A stretch of DNA of 64,000 nt from Cervus elaphus (Eukaryota; Chordata; Mammalia; Artiodactyla; Cervidae): contig NC_057826.1 in NCBI RefSeq assembly GCF_910594005.1, positions 27,437,501-27,501,500 on the forward strand, in the 5' to 3' direction. Shown piece by piece: positions 1-12,014 of the stretch. A program made the position numbers and the translations under genes. Under the pieces are notes generated by a model. It was not told where the DNA came from, did not search any database, and was given only the letters and a program-made list of their open reading frames with translations. Numbering within the stretch: the stretch's first letter is position 1; every line of letters starts with the position of its first letter.

Positions 1-410
1 TTCTAAGAATCAGAATAAAAATGCAAATACCATATAAAATTTTTAAACACAAAATATTGGTAACAAGGTACAATGGAAAGGGAATATCTAGTCTCTATAG
101 TGAAACAAAACAAAATTCTTGAAGAAGCTGTAAGAACAGGCCAAATATTGCTGTAGGACAGAGGGCACTGTATAATCAGAGTAAGTGAAGATTTGGTAAA
201 GAACCTGGATGCAGTAGATCAGCAACTTAGGAAAAGGGGAATTTTAATCCAAATTTAATGTGCAAATCCAATCAATGGGTATCACAACTTTTAGAGGTAC
301 TAGCTACGTATCAATACCCAAGTAGACTTTAGTTTGGTAGATGTAGAACATGAATTGCAACATTGCTATATCCACATTGCCTGATTTATTTTATTATTCA
401 GCATTGTTAC
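1..410. other. Unassigned AT-rich sequence
   Basis: I see no repeat family, open frame with similarity or structured element here. It ends where the minus-strand BovB tail begins. Confidence 0.5.
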
Positions 411-1149
411 AGGAAAAAAGTCAGTTCAGTCACTCAGTCATCTCCAACTCTTTGCAACACCATGGACTGCAGCATGCCAGGCTTCCCTGTCCATCACCAA
501 CCCCAGAATTTACTCAAACTCCTGTCCATCAAGTCCGTAATGCCATCCAACCATCTTATCTTCTGCTGTCCCCTTCTCCCATCTTCAGTCTTTCCCAGCA
601 TCAGGGTCTTTTCCAATGAATCAATTCTTCACATCACATGGCCAAAGTACAGGAGCTTCAGCTTCAGCGTCAGTGCTTCCAGTGAATATTCAGGACTGAT
701 TTCCTTTAGAATTGACTGGTTTGATCTCCTTGCAGTCCAAGGGATTCTCAAGAGTATTCTCCAACACTTCAGTTCAAAAGCATCAGTTCTTTGGCACTCA
801 GCTTTTTTTACAGTCCAACTCTCACATCCATACATGACTACTGGAAAAACCATAGCCTTAACTAACGGACCTTTATTGGCAAAAATGATGTCTCTGCTTT
901 TTAATATGCTGTCTTGGTTGGTCATAGATTTTCTTCCAAGGAGCAAGATCTTTTAACTTCATGGCTGCATTCACTATCTGCAGTGATTTTGGAGCCCCCC
1001 CACCCACCCAAAAATAAAGTCTGTCACTGTTTCCATTGTTTCTCCATCTATTTGCCATGAAGTGATGGGACCAGATGCCTGAATTAGCTTTCTGAATGTT
1101 GAGTTTTAAGCCAACTTTTTCACTCTCCTCTTTCACTTTCATCAAGAGG

Positions 1150-1710
1150 CTCTTTAGTTCTTCTTTGCTTTTTGCTATAAGGGTGGTGTCATCTGCATAT
1201 CTGAGGTTATTGATATTCCTCCCAGCAATCTTGATTTTAGCGTGTGCTTCATCCAGCCCAGCATTTCACATGATGTACTCTGCATATAAGTTAAATAAGC
1301 AGAGTGACAATATACAGCCTTGTACTCCTTTCCCTATTTGGAACCAATCTGTGTTCCATGTCCATTTCTAACTGTTGCTTCTTGACCTGCATACAGGTTT
1401 CTCAGGAGGCAGGTCAAATGATCTGGTAGTCCCATCTCTTAAGAATTTTCCACAGTTTGTTGTAATTCGAACAGTCAAAGGCTTTGGTGTGGTCAATAAA
1501 GCAGAAATAGATGTCTTTCTGGAATTCTCTTGCTTTTTTGATGATCCAACAGATGTTTGTAATTTGATCTCTGGTTCCTCTGCCTTTTCTAAATCCAGCT
1601 TGAACATCTGGAAGTTCACAGTTCAAATACTGTTGAAGCCTGGCCTGGAGAATTTTGAGTATTACTTTGCTAGCCTATGAGATGAGTGCAATTGTACAGT
1701 AGTTTGAGCA
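1150..1710 (-). pseudogene. BovB reverse transcriptase fragment
   Basis: This is the broken RT domain of the 411-3803 BovB. The minus strand shows DVQAGFRKGRGTRDQI and KAFDCSNYNKLW at about 1414-1626. The catalytic YADD codons are intact at 1188-1199 but in a different frame from the upstream part. The family-typical FDCVDHNKLW is altered to FDCSNYNKLW. Frameshifts separate the pieces, so no polymerase could be made. The identification rests on RTE-family motifs. Confidence 0.85.
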
Positions 1711-2866
1711 TTCTTTGGCATTGCCTTTCTTTGGGATTGGAATGAAAACTGACCTTTTCCAGTCCTGTGGCCAGTTCTGACTTTTCCAAATTTGCTGGCA
1801 TATTGAGTGCAGCCCTTTCACAACATCATCTTTTTAGGATTTGAAATAGCTCAACTGAAATTCCATCACCTCCATTAGCTTTTTTCATAGTGATACTTCC
1901 TAAGGCCCACTTGACCTTGCATTCCAGGATGTCTAGCTCTAGGTGAGTGATCACACTGTCATGATCATCAAGAAGATCTTTTTTGTATAGTTCTTCTGTG
2001 TATTCTTGCCACCTCTTATTAATATCTTCTGCTTCTGTTAGGTCTGTACAATTTCTGTCCCTTATTGCACCCATCTTGGCATGAAAATTACCCTTGGTAT
2101 CTCTAATGTTCTTGGAGAGCTCTCTAGTCTTTCGCATTCTATCATTTTCCTGTATTTCTTTGCACTGATCACTGAGGAGGCTTTCTTATCTCTCCTTGCT
2201 ATTCTTTGGAACTCTGCATTCAAATGGATATATCTTTCCTTTACTCCTTTGCCTTTTGCTTCTCTTCTTTTCATAGCTATTTGTAAGGCTTCCTCAGACA
2301 ACCATTTGCCCTTTTTCCTTTATTTTTGTTTGTGACAGTCTTGATGACTACCTCCTGTACAATGTCACGAACCTCCATCCATAATTCTTCAGGCACTCTG
2401 TCTGTCAGATCTAAACCCTTGAATCTATTTGTCACTTCCACTGTATAATCATAAGGGACTTGATTTAGGTCATACCTGAATGGTCTAGTGGTTTTCCCTA
2501 CTTTCTTCAATTTAAGTCTGAATTTTGCAATAGGGAGTTCATGATCTGAGCCACAGGCAACTCCCAGTCTTGTTTTTGCTGACTGTATAGAGCTTCTCTA
2601 TTGTTGGCTGCAAAGATTATAATAAATCTGATTGAGGTATCTGGTGACATCTGGTGACATCCATGTGTAGAGTTGTCTCTTGTGCTGTTGGAAGAGGGTG
2701 TTTACTATGACCAGTGTGTTTTGTTGTCAAAACTCTGTTAGCCTTTGCCCTGCTTCATCCTGTACTCTAAGATCAAACTTGCCTGTTATTCCAGGTATCT
2801 CTTTACTTCCTACTTTTGCATTCCAGTCCTCTATAATGAAAAGGACGTGTTTTTTGGGTGTTAGTT

Positions 2867-3124
2867 CTAGAAGGTCTTTAGGCCTTCATAGAATGGTTTA
2901 ACTTGAGCTTCTTCAGCATTACTTGTTGGGGCATAGATTTGGATTGCTGTGATATTGAATGGTTTGCCTTGGAAACGAATAGAGATCATTCTGTCGTTTT
3001 TGAGATTGCATCCAAGAACTGCATTTTGGACTCTTTTGTTGACTATGAGGGCTACTCTATTTCTTCTAAGGGATTTTTGCCCACAGTAATAGATATAATG
3101 GTCATCTGAGTTAAATTCACCCAT
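2867..3124 (-). pseudogene. BovB APE-type endonuclease fragment
   Basis: An 85-residue minus-strand frame covers the middle of the BovB endonuclease. It begins MGEFNSDDHYIYYCGQ and includes FNITAIQIYAPTSNAEEA. In the family this N-terminal domain nicks the target DNA for target-primed reverse transcription. The part carrying the GDWNAKVG-type motif lies further left in another frame and reads EDWNAKV. The enzyme is therefore both fragmented and altered. Confidence 0.82.
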
Positions 3125-3637
3125 TCCACTCCATTTTTATTAACTGAGTCCTAAAATGTCGATGTTCACTCTTGCTGTCTCCTGTTTGACCACTTCCAAT
3201 TTACCTTGATTCATGGACCTAACGTTCCAGCTTCCTGTACAAAATTGTTCTTTACAGCATCAGACGTTACTGCCATCACCAGTCACATCCACAACTAGGT
3301 ATTTTTGCTTTGGCTCTGTCTCTTCATTCTTTCTGTAGTTATTTCTCCACTGTTCTTCAGTAACATATTGGGCACCTACTGACCTGGGGAGTTCGTCTAT
3401 CAGTTTCCTTTTTAAAAAAAAAAAACACAACCTTTTCATACCCTTTATGGGGTTCTCAAGGCGAGAACACTGAAATGTTTTGCCATTCCCTTCTCCAGTG
3501 GACCACATTTTGTCAGAACTCTCCACCATGACCCATCCGTTTTGGGTGGCCCACCATGGCATGGCTTATGATTTCATTCAATTAGACATGGCTGTGATCC
3601 ATGTGATCAGTTTGATTAGTTTTCTGTGATTGTGGTT

Positions 3638-3802
3638 TTCATTCTGTCTGCCCTTTGATGGATAAGGATAAGAGGCTTATGGAAGCTTCCTGATGGGAGA
3701 GACTGGCTAAAGGGGAAACTGGTTTTTGTTCTGATGGGCGGGGCCTTGCTTAGTAAATCTTTAATCCAATTTTCTGTTGATGGGCGTGGTTGTGTTCCCT
3801 CC
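3638..3802 (-). other. 5' leader module shared with L1 5' UTR
   Basis: On the minus strand this terminal part of the BovB closely resembles 48028-48178, which is the 5' UTR of an antisense L1 just ahead of its ORF1. Matching blocks include AGCAAGGCCC, CCCATCA(A/G)GAAGCTT and CATCAA/TTAGATGGCAGACAGAA-like stretches in the same order. A weaker match lies at about 15515-15625 in the plus-strand L1. Confidence 0.7.
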
Positions 3803-3803
3803 C

Positions 3804-5180
3804 TTCTGCTTCTGTTAGGTCCTTGCTGTTCTTGTCCTTTATTGTGCTCATCTTTGCATGAAATGTTCCTTTGGTATCTCTAATCTTCTTGAAGAGATCT
3901 CTAATCTTGAAGAGATCTCTAGTCTTTCCCATTCTATTGTTTCCCTCTATTGCTTTGCATTGATTACATAGCATGGCTTTTAAAAATACCTCTCCTTGCT
4001 ATTCTTTGGAACTCTGCATTCAGATGGGTCTATCTTTCCTTTTCTGCCTTGCCTTTCGCTTCTCTTCTTTTCTCAGCTGTTTGTAAGACCGCCTCAGACA
4101 ACCAGTTTGCCTCCTTGCATTTCTTTTTCTTGGTGATTTGGTCACCACTACAGTGTTATGAACCTCCATCTATAGTTCTTCAGGCACTCTATCAGATCTA
4201 GTTCTTTGAATCTATTCATCACCTCCACGGTATAAGGGATTTGATGCCTAGTGGTTTTCCATACTTTCTTCAATTTGAGCCTGAATTTTACAATAAGGAT
4301 CTGATGATCTGAGCCACAGTCAGATCCAGGACTTGTTTTTGCTCACTGTATGGAGCAGTCCATCTTCAGATGCAAAGAATATAATCAATCTGATTTCAGT
4401 ATTGAATATCTGGTGATGTCTATGTGTAGGATTGTGTCTTATGCTGTTGGAAGAGGGCGTTTGTTATGACCAATGGGTTCTGTTGGCAAAACTCTGTTAA
4501 CCTTTGCCCCACTTCCTTTTGTACTCTAAGGCCAAACTTGCCTGTTACTCCAGGTATCTCCTGACTTCCTACTTTTGCATTCCAGTTCCCTATGGTGTAA
4601 AGGACATCGTGTTTTGGTGCTAGCTCTAGGATATCTTGTAGGTCATCATAGAATGGTTCAACTTCAGCTTTTTCAGCATTTGTGGCTGTGGCATAGCCTT
4701 GAATTACTATGATGTTGAATGCTTTGCCTTGGAAACAACCTGAGGTCATTCAGTCATGTTTGAGATTGCAATCAAGTACTTCATTTCAGACTCTTGTTGA
4801 CTATGATGGCTACACTATTCCTTGTAAGGGATTTTTGCCCATGGTAGTAGATATTATGGTCATCTGAATTAAATTCACCTATTCCAGTCCATTTTAGTTC
4901 ACTGATTCTTAAAATGTTGATTTCCACATTTGCCATCTCCTATTTGACCACATCCAATTTACCTTGATTCATACATTCTAGGTTCCTATGCAATATTTTT
5001 CTTTACAGCATTGAACTTTACTTTTACCACCAGATAAAACCACTTTTGAGCATCATTTCCACTTTGGCTCAGCATCTTCCATCTTTCTGCAACCATTTCT
5101 CTGCTCATCCTCTGTAGTATATTGAACAGCTACTGACCTGGGCTATTTATCTTTCAGTGTCATATCTTTTTGCCTTTTCA
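3804..5180 (-). mobile_element. BovB LINE fragment (endonuclease and linker)
   Basis: This is a second minus-strand BovB piece. It starts at the left in the linker between endonuclease and RT (the LTEAEGRE-type region) and runs through the endonuclease to leader sequence ending near 5180. The RT half and 3' tail are missing. It abuts the 5' end of the preceding copy, so either that copy inserted here with loss of flanking sequence, or a deletion joined them. Confidence 0.88.
4420..4749 (-). pseudogene. BovB endonuclease fragment with catalytic Asp changed
   Basis: A 109-residue minus-strand frame covers the BovB endonuclease core. It includes FYDDLQDILELAPKHDVLY, GNWNAKVGSQEIPGVTGKFG and PLVITNALFQQHKTQ. 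The family-typical GDWNAKVG is GNWNAKVG here, so the aspartate of the active-site loop is asparagine. The flanks are frameshifted. This is a dead remnant. Confidence 0.83.
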
Positions 5181-5560
5181 AATAAATATATCTTACATGT
5201 GACTAATAAAACTTCACTGTACCCTTTTTCCTAACATGGTAATAGTAATGAATTATATAACAAATATAACATATTATATAGCAAATATAACAAATTATAA
5301 AACAAATATAACAAATTATAAAACAAATGTAACATGTATAACAAAACATATTAATATGTTTATAAAATATAATATGTTTATATTCATTATAATATATAAT
5401 ATAGTTCTATAATTATATTATTATAATTTTATATAAATAATAATAATATGCTTTAACATATTATTTAACATATATAAATATAGCATATATAACATATTAT
5501 ATAACAAATATAACAAATTATAAAAGTGGATGAGTTCTTAAAAAATAAAGACAAAAAAAG
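5181..5560. repeat. AT-rich imperfect tandem repeat
   Basis: This is almost pure A/T with repeated units such as AAATATAACAAATTATAAAAC at 5280-5335, reappearing near 5503-5525. Between them are ATAATATGTTTATA-like variants. The unit is about 20-21 bp. No element boundaries are visible. Confidence 0.7.
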
Positions 5561-6064
5561 TTCATCTAAGTTATATTTAATTTGGTTTTGTAAACATATT
5601 TAATGATGGTGTGAGAAAACCACAGAGTATTGTTTGCAGAGATATACTGGCTAATGAAGCAATGAAACCACTAAACCTAAGTAGAATTTTCAAACAAACC
5701 ATTACAAATAAATTCAAACAAAAATAGTAATTTGAAAGAAAGAATTATAAAGTCAGTGTAAGATGTTACATGTGAATATTAATAGTCTAAAATGTACTCT
5801 TTCAGTAAACAAATATAGCTTTTATAATTTTCATTTTTGATATTTTATGTTCTGATTATATTTTTGAAATATAATTCTATGTCTAATAAATATCAGGATT
5901 GAATCTAATAAAAATCAAGATTTTATAGTGTATGTTTTAATATTAATAAATTTCTTGTATACTATAATATATTGATCTCAGTGGATATGAATCACAAATA
6001 AAAGAAATTAAAAATATTCACAGATAGTTTACAAACCTCTTCTCTAGGCAGCCTGTATTTTGGC
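5561..6064. other. Unassigned AT-rich sequence
   Basis: No recognisable element or supported open frame is seen. Confidence 0.45.
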
Positions 6065-6232
6065 TTAGTATTTCTCAGGCTGATTTTAATATGTGTGAAA
6101 ATCTCTTGTGGATATTGTTAAAATGAGTATTCTGATTCAATATATTTATGATAGATGATATTCTTCATTCTATTGATTAAAAAGTTTCCAGATGATGCTA
6201 AAGCTGCCAGTTCCTATATCACAGTTTGAATA
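6065..6232 (+). mobile_element. MER5A-like hAT DNA transposon remnant
   Basis: The order of blocks (CTCAGGCTGATTTTAA, AAAATCTCTTG, TCTGATTCAAT, TTTCCAGATGATGC, AGCTGCCAGTTCC) follows the MER5A consensus as I recall it. It is strongly diverged, as expected for a non-autonomous hAT-Charlie element older than the ruminant repeats. Confidence 0.65.
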
Positions 6233-7408
6233 TCACATCATTATAATTTTCTCATATATTCAGTATTATCCCCACTTCACTAAACACTGATGAATATGAG
6301 TATGACTCTCCATCTCCCCCGCCCCTGCAAAAAAGAGTAGAACAGGAAGCCAATAGATATAATGGAAGTTTTGAAGTTTCATGTGACTATCTTAATTTGA
6401 CTTGATGAAGGAATATTATCAAGAGATATCTGGAGTTTTCCTATAAGGGTCATAATTCTATGCAGATACCCTAAATGAAACAGTCATACTCTTTTTTCAG
6501 GCAACAAGAATATACTCTATCCAGATACAACAGTGCTTCTTCACTATAAATCTCTGACTTAAATGCAGACCCCTCTTGATTTGAAGAGGGAATCTCAGCA
6601 CCCTTGGAGACTGTGGCTACTTCTATGTGCAAATAACTTCCTTGAGGATGAGATTCTGGGCCATAATCTTATTGGTTCAAGTGCTAAAACTAAACAGTAA
6701 TTTTAAAAGGGGAAATAGGGTTGTATCCCTTGTTAACAAAACTAAGCATAAAATAACAAGAAGTAGATTCGTGGTGTGAATAACAGTTTCTCTAGCTTTC
6801 ACTATAACATGATATTCACAAAAACTGGCAATGGGGCTCACAGATTCCAGTAATAACAATGTGGCATGCTGAGATTAAGCCTTCAGGAGATACAGCAGAA
6901 AGAGATACCTATATAAAATCCAAGACAAACATATAGCATCACCCAACTGTGTGAAGGCACAGGATAGTGATCAAAACCATCAGCTGGAGGGGGATCTTCC
7001 TTTGAGAGACAGGAAAAGTTAGATCCTGGCAATATGTGTAATTAAAAAAATTTTTTTTTGTCTGACTCACTCTCCAATCTTCCCTTGGCTCCAGACATCA
7101 GAAAACTGTTTGGTATATCAGAAAACTTCAGCTTTACTAGCTTCAGTTATTAGAAGACATTTGAGACTGGTAAAACAAATAATTAAGAGGCAGAAGATCT
7201 AGAGAGGAGGCGGTCACACAGATGGAAGCCGCAAAATCTTCATGTAAAATGTGTAATCACTGAAATCTTTGGCTAACCAAGGATCTGTGCAATTGTAGAG
7301 GAGACACCAGTGTTTACAGTAACTTGCAGATAGAAAAACTGACTAGAGATTTCAACTGCTGTTATAAATAGAAACCTGAATGTGAAGTTTGACCTAGCTG
7401 TGTTAAAT
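6233..7408. other. Unassigned sequence
   Basis: No gene or confidently named repeat is seen. A short C-rich patch lies at 6312-6328. The right part (about 6880-7400) has no frame over about 60 residues and could be old L1 leader or LTR sequence, which I cannot decide. Confidence 0.4.
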
Positions 7409-7617
7409 GCTTCCCTGCTGCTTCACATGGTACAGAGTCTGCCTGCAATGTAGGAGACCCAGGTTTAAACCCTGGGTCAAGAATATCCCCTGGAGAAAGG
7501 AATGGCTACTCACACCAGTATTCTTGCCTGGAGAATTCCACGGACAGAGGAACCTGGTGGGTTACAGTCCATGGGGTTGCAAAGAGTCGGAAATGACTGA
7601 GCAATTAACACACACTT
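7409..7617 (+). mobile_element. Bov-tA SINE
   Basis: The tRNA-like head runs from GCTTCCCTG through CTGCCTGCAATG. The B-box region is changed to GGTTTAAACC. The BovB-derived body (CCAGTATTCTTGCCTGGAGA, TACAGTCCATGGGGTTGCAA) follows, ending in ACACACA. These are RNA polymerase III elements thought to be moved by the BovB enzyme. Confidence 0.92.
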
Positions 7618-7639
7618 GAGAAAAAGGTAACTAAAGTCA

Positions 7640-8260
7640 AAGTCGCTACAATGTATCCATCAGAATCTTTAATATTCATGTAAAAAAACATGTAGGTTTT
7701 TTAAAAAAGCATTATAAAATATAAGATATAAGTACTAATCAAAAGAAATCTTCAGTAGTTTTATTAATATCAAATTAGTGACCTTTGGGGCAAAGAAAAT
7801 TATCAGGACTAAACATGACAGTTCATCAAGAGGACAAAACAATACCAGATGATCACGCACAAAATAAAAATCTTAAAAATACATAAGGCTCATGTATTTT
7901 TGTAATATATAGAAAAATTGAAATAATGAGAGGAGAAATTTAGAAATATCCTTAAAATTTAAGAAGATTAGAATCATTCCATTTATCTTTTCCAAACACA
8001 AAGATATAAAACTAGAAATCAATAGCAAGAGGAAAACTGGAAATTTCACAAGTATATAAAAATTAGACAATATAATCCTGAACAACCAATTGTCAAAGGT
8101 ATACTAAAATGGGAAGTGAAAAGATATCTTAAAAATGAAAATGGAACCACAAAATAACAAAATTTCTAGGATACAACAAAAGCACTGGTAAGAGGGAAGT
8201 TGACAGTGACAAATGAGTACATTAAAAAAATTTCAAATAAATAACCTAATTTTATACCTT
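7640..8260 (+). mobile_element. Old L1M ORF2 segment (left part)
   Basis: The text matches L1 ORF2 downstream of the endonuclease (AAACTAGAAATCAATAGCAA, AGGAAAACTGGAAATTTCAC, GAGGGAAGTTGACAG). It stops at TTTATACCTT and resumes at 11001 after the BovB insertion with the next part of the same ORF2 region. Confidence 0.8.
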
Positions 8261-8395
8261 TGCTGTTGCTGTTCATTCGCTCAGTTGTGTCCAGCTCTTT
8301 GAAACCCATGCATTGCAGCACACCAGGCTTCCCTGTCCTTCACCATCTCCCAGAGCTAGCTTTAACTCATGTCCATTGAGTTGATGGGCTTCCGT

Positions 8396-8597
8396 AGTGG
8401 CTCTGATGGTAAAGCGTCTGCCTGCAATGGGGGAGACCCAGGTTCGAACGATGCCCGCTGGGGAAGACCCCCTGGAGAAGAAAATGGCAACCCACTCCAG
8501 TACTCTTGCCTGGAAAATTCCAGACGGAGGAGCCTGGTAGGCTACACTCCATGGGGTCACAAAGAGTCGGACATGACTGAGCGACTTCACTTTTTTC
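8396..8597 (+). mobile_element. Bov-tA SINE nested in BovB
   Basis: A complete plus-strand SINE from GGGCTTCC through GGTTCGAACGATGCC to the GAGCGACTTCAC tail and T-run. It interrupts the BovB 3' region, whose sequence resumes at about 8601. It is therefore younger than the BovB copy. Confidence 0.93.
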
Positions 8598-9084
8598 CTA
8601 TAGAGTCTGTGATGCCATCTAACCATCTCATTCTGTCATGCCCTTCTCTTCCTGCCTTCCATCTTTCCCAGCACCAGGGGCCTTTCTAATGAACCTGCTC
8701 TTCGAATCAGGTGGCCAAGTATTAGAGCTTTAGCTTCAGCACCAGTCCTTCCAAGGAATGTTAAAGATTTATTCCCTTTAGGATTGACTGGTTTGATCTC
8801 CTTGTAGTCCAAGGGACTCTAAAGAGTCTTCTCCAGCATCAGAGTCTGAAAGCATCAGTTCTTTGGTGCTCAGCCTTCTTTATGGTCCAGTTCTCACATC
8901 TATACATGACTACTGGAAAAATCATAGCTTTGACTAGGTGGACCTTAGTTGGCAAAGTAATGTTTCTGCTTTTTAATATGCTGTCAAGGTTTGTCATATC
9001 TTCTTCCAAGGAGTAAGCATCTTTTAGTTTCATGGCTGCAGTCAGCAATTGCAGTGATTTTGGAGCCCCCCAAAATAAAGTCTG

Positions 9085-9372
9085 TCACTGTTTCCATTGT
9101 TTCCCCATCTGTTTGCCATGAAGTGATGGGACCGGATGCCATGGTCTTCGTTTTTTTTTTAAATTTAAGCCAACTTTTTCACTCTCCTTTTTCAGTTTCA
9201 TCAAGAGGCTCTTTAGTTGTTCTTCGCTTTCTGCCATAAGGGTGGTGTCATCTGCATATCTGAGGTAATTGATATTTCCCCCTGCAATCTTGATTCCAGC
9301 TTGTGCATCATCCAGCCCTGCATTCTGTGTGTTGTACTCTGCATATAAGTTTAATAAGCAGGGCAACAACAT
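9085..9372 (-). pseudogene. BovB RT catalytic-core fragment with YADD
   Basis: A 95-residue minus-strand frame includes LRYADDTTLMAESEEQLKSL (YADD codons 9247-9258), the metal-binding motif of the reverse transcriptase palm, followed by KKESEKVGLNL. It is cut off on both sides by frameshifts. It lies within the 8261-10990 BovB. Confidence 0.85.
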
Positions 9373-11000
9373 ATAGCCTTGACATACTCCTTTCCCGATT
9401 TGGAATCAGTCCATTGTTCCATGTCCAGTTCTAACTTGTTTCTTGACCTGCATACAGTTTTCTCAGAAGGCAGGTCAGGTGGTCTGGTATTCCCATCTCT
9501 TAGAGAATTTTCCACAGATTGTTGTGATCCGCACAGTCAAGGGGTTTATTTTAACATAGCCAATGAAGCAGAAGTAGATGTTTTTCAGGAATTCTTTTGT
9601 TTTTCTATGACCCAATGGATGTTATTTATTTTATCTCTGGTTCCTATGGTTTCTCTAAGTACAGCTTGAACACCTGGAATTTTTTGGTTCATGTACCTTT
9701 GAAGCCGAGCTCGTAGAATTTTGACCACTACTTTGCTAGCAAGTGAAATGAATGCAATTATATGGTAATTTGGAAATTCCTTGACACTGCCTTTCTTTGG
9801 GATTGTAATGAAAACTGACCTTTTCCAGTCCTGTGGCCACTGCTGAGTTTTTCAAATTTGCTGGCATGTTGAGGTTAGCATTTTAACAGCATCATCTTTT
9901 AGGATCTGAAGGAGCTCAGCTGGAATTCCATCACCTCCACTAGCTTTGTTCATAGTGATGCTTCCTAAGACCCACTTGACTTTACACTCCAAGATGTCTG
10001 ACTCTTGGTGAGTGATCACACCATAGTATTTATTTGGGTCATTGAGATCTATTTTGTATAGTTCTGTGTATACTTGCTACCTCTTCTTTATCTCTTCTGC
10101 TTCTGTTAGGTCCATATTGTTTCTGTCCTTTATTGTGCCCATATTTGGATGAAATGTTTCCTTGGTATCTTCAATTTTCATAAGGAGATCTCTAGTCTGT
10201 CCCATTCTATTATTTCCCTCTATTTCTTTGCATTGATTACTTAGCATGCCTTTTAAAAAAATCTCTCCTTGCTATTTTTTGGAACTCCGCATTCAGATGG
10301 TATGTCTTTCATTTTCTGCTTTGCCTTTCACTTCTCTTCTTTTCTCAGCTATTTGTAAGGCCTCCTCAGACAATATTTTGCCTTTTTGCATTTCTTTTTC
10401 TTGGGGATAGTTTTTCTCACTGCCTCCTGCACAGTGTTATGATCCTCTGTCCATAGTTCTTCAGGTACTCTGTGTATCAGATCTAATCCCTTGGATCTAT
10501 TTATCACTTGCACTGTATAAGTGATTTGATTAAGTCATATCTGAAAGGCCTAGTGGGTTTCCCTACTTTCTTCAATTTAAATCTAAATTTTACAATAAGG
10601 AGTTCTTCATCTGAGCCACAGTCCACTTCCGGCTGCAAGAATATAATCAATCTGATTTTGGTATTGACCAGCTGGCGATGTACATGTTTAGAGTTGTCTC
10701 TTGTGTTGCTGGAAGAGGGTGTTTACTATAACCAGTGCACTCTCTTGGCAATACTCTGTTAGCCTTTTCCCTGCTTCATTTTGTCCTCCAAGGCCAAACT
10801 TGCCCATTACTCCAGGGATCTCTTGACTTCCTACTTTTGCATTCCAGTCCCCTATGATGAAAAAGACATCATTTTTTGTTGTTAATTCTAGAAGGTCTTG
10901 TAGGTCTTCATAGAAACGTTCAAGTTCAGCTTCTTTGGCATTAGTGGTTGGGGCATAGAGCTGGGTTACTCTGATACTGAATGGCTTGCCTTTACACCTT

Positions 11001-12014
11001 AAACAACTAAAAAGAACAAACTAAGTCTAAATGAGATAACATCAATCAGAGCAGAAATAAGTAGAGAACAGAAAAAATACATAAAAATCATGATGGGCCT
11101 GGTGCACTGGGAAGACCCAGAGGAATCGGGTGGAGAGGGAGGTGGGAGGGGGGATCGGGATGGGGAATACATGTAAATCCATGGCTGATTCATGTCAATG
11201 TATGACAAAAACCACTACAATATTGTAAAGTAATTAGCCTCCAACTAATAAAAATAAATGGAAAAAATCATGAAAATTAAAAGTTGAATTTTGAAAAGAG
11301 AAACAAAATTGATAAAACTTTAGCTAGACTTATCAAAAAATAAAGTGAGGACTCAAAATTAGGAATTAAAGTGGAGATACTACAACTGATAACACAAAAT
11401 TGCAAAGAGTCATAAGCAACTACTATGAACAATTACTTGCCAACAAACTGGGCAACCTAGAAGAAATGGATAAATTCTTAGAAAATAGGAATTTATTTAT
11501 ATGAAATGATGAAATAAAAAAATATAAACATATCAGTAATGGGCAAGGATATTGAGTCACTGATTAAAAACTTCCCAGCAAATAAAATTCCTGGACCAGA
11601 TGGTGAATTCTACCAAACATTTAAGGAAAATTATAACCAATCTTACTCAAACTATTCCAGACTGTTGAAGAGGAGGGAATACATCCAAACTTATTTTATG
11701 AGGACAGCATTACCTTGATATCAATGCTAGATAATGACATTAAAGCTACAGGCCAGTATTCTTGATGAATATAGATATAACAATTCTCAATAAAATGATA
11801 CCAAACTATGTACAACACAGTATAGGGATTCTAGCCCAAGCAATTAAGGAAGAAAAAGGCATCCAACTGAAAAGAAAAAGGTAAAATAGTCTCTACTAGT
11901 GACATGATCTAGTACATAGAAAATCATAAATTCTACCATAAAGTTGTTACAAATAATCAATGAATCCAATGACGTTGCAGGATATGAAATCGATATACAA
12001 AAATCAATTGCAGG
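11001..12014 (+). mobile_element. Old L1M ORF2 segment (right part)
   Basis: This continues the L1M interrupted at 8260. It begins AAACAACTAAAAAGAACAAA and includes an ORF2 run (CAAAATTGATAAAACTTTAG, CCTGGACCAGATGGTGAATT, AATATAGATATAACAATTCT). It ends at ATACAAAAATCAATTGCAG, past the RT active-site region. Indels are frequent. It is interrupted at 11094-11262 by a younger L1 tail. Confidence 0.8.
11094..11262 (+). mobile_element. 5'-truncated ruminant L1 3' end
   Basis: About 169 bp of the ruminant L1 3' UTR (GGAGGTGGGAGGGGGGATCG, GTAATTAGCCTCCAACTAAT) with an A-rich end. The flanks AAAAATCATGA at 11083-11093 and 11263-11273 form a perfect 11-bp target-site duplication. This is classic target-primed insertion inside the older L1. 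Confidence 0.88.

Larger units (their letters stand above)
411..3803 (-). mobile_element. BovB LINE (RTE clade), near full length, decayed
   Basis: Read on the minus strand this is a BovB non-LTR retrotransposon. Its 3' tail lies at the left, with the stretch that gave rise to Bov SINE tails (BovB tail at 415-520). Reverse transcriptase follows around 1150-1900, then the linker, then the APE-type endonuclease around 2560-3130, then 5' leader sequence to about 3800. Many frameshifts and stops break the single ORF, so the copy is dead. It is the longest BovB in the window. A poly-A/T tract lies at 3413-3424. Its 5' end directly abuts a second BovB fragment in the same orientation. Confidence 0.93.
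8261..10990 (-). mobile_element. BovB LINE inserted in old L1
   Basis: Minus-strand BovB, 3' tail at 8261 and 5'-truncated within the endonuclease at 10990. It is flanked by TTTATACCTT (8251-8260) and TTTACACCTT (10991-11000), a target-site duplication with one mismatch. The L1 sequence reads continuously across it. It carries a nested Bov-tA SINE at 8396-8597. RT, linker and partial endonuclease are present with many frameshifts. Confidence 0.93.

Noticed and set aside
363..956. 197-codon plus-strand open frame
   Set aside because: It is the reverse strand of the BovB 3' region, and similar antisense frames occur in other BovB copies (for example 35620-36189). It is not a separate gene.
5181..5560. 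AT-rich block as a matrix-attachment or replication origin site
   Set aside because: AT content and a loose 21-bp repeat alone do not support either function.
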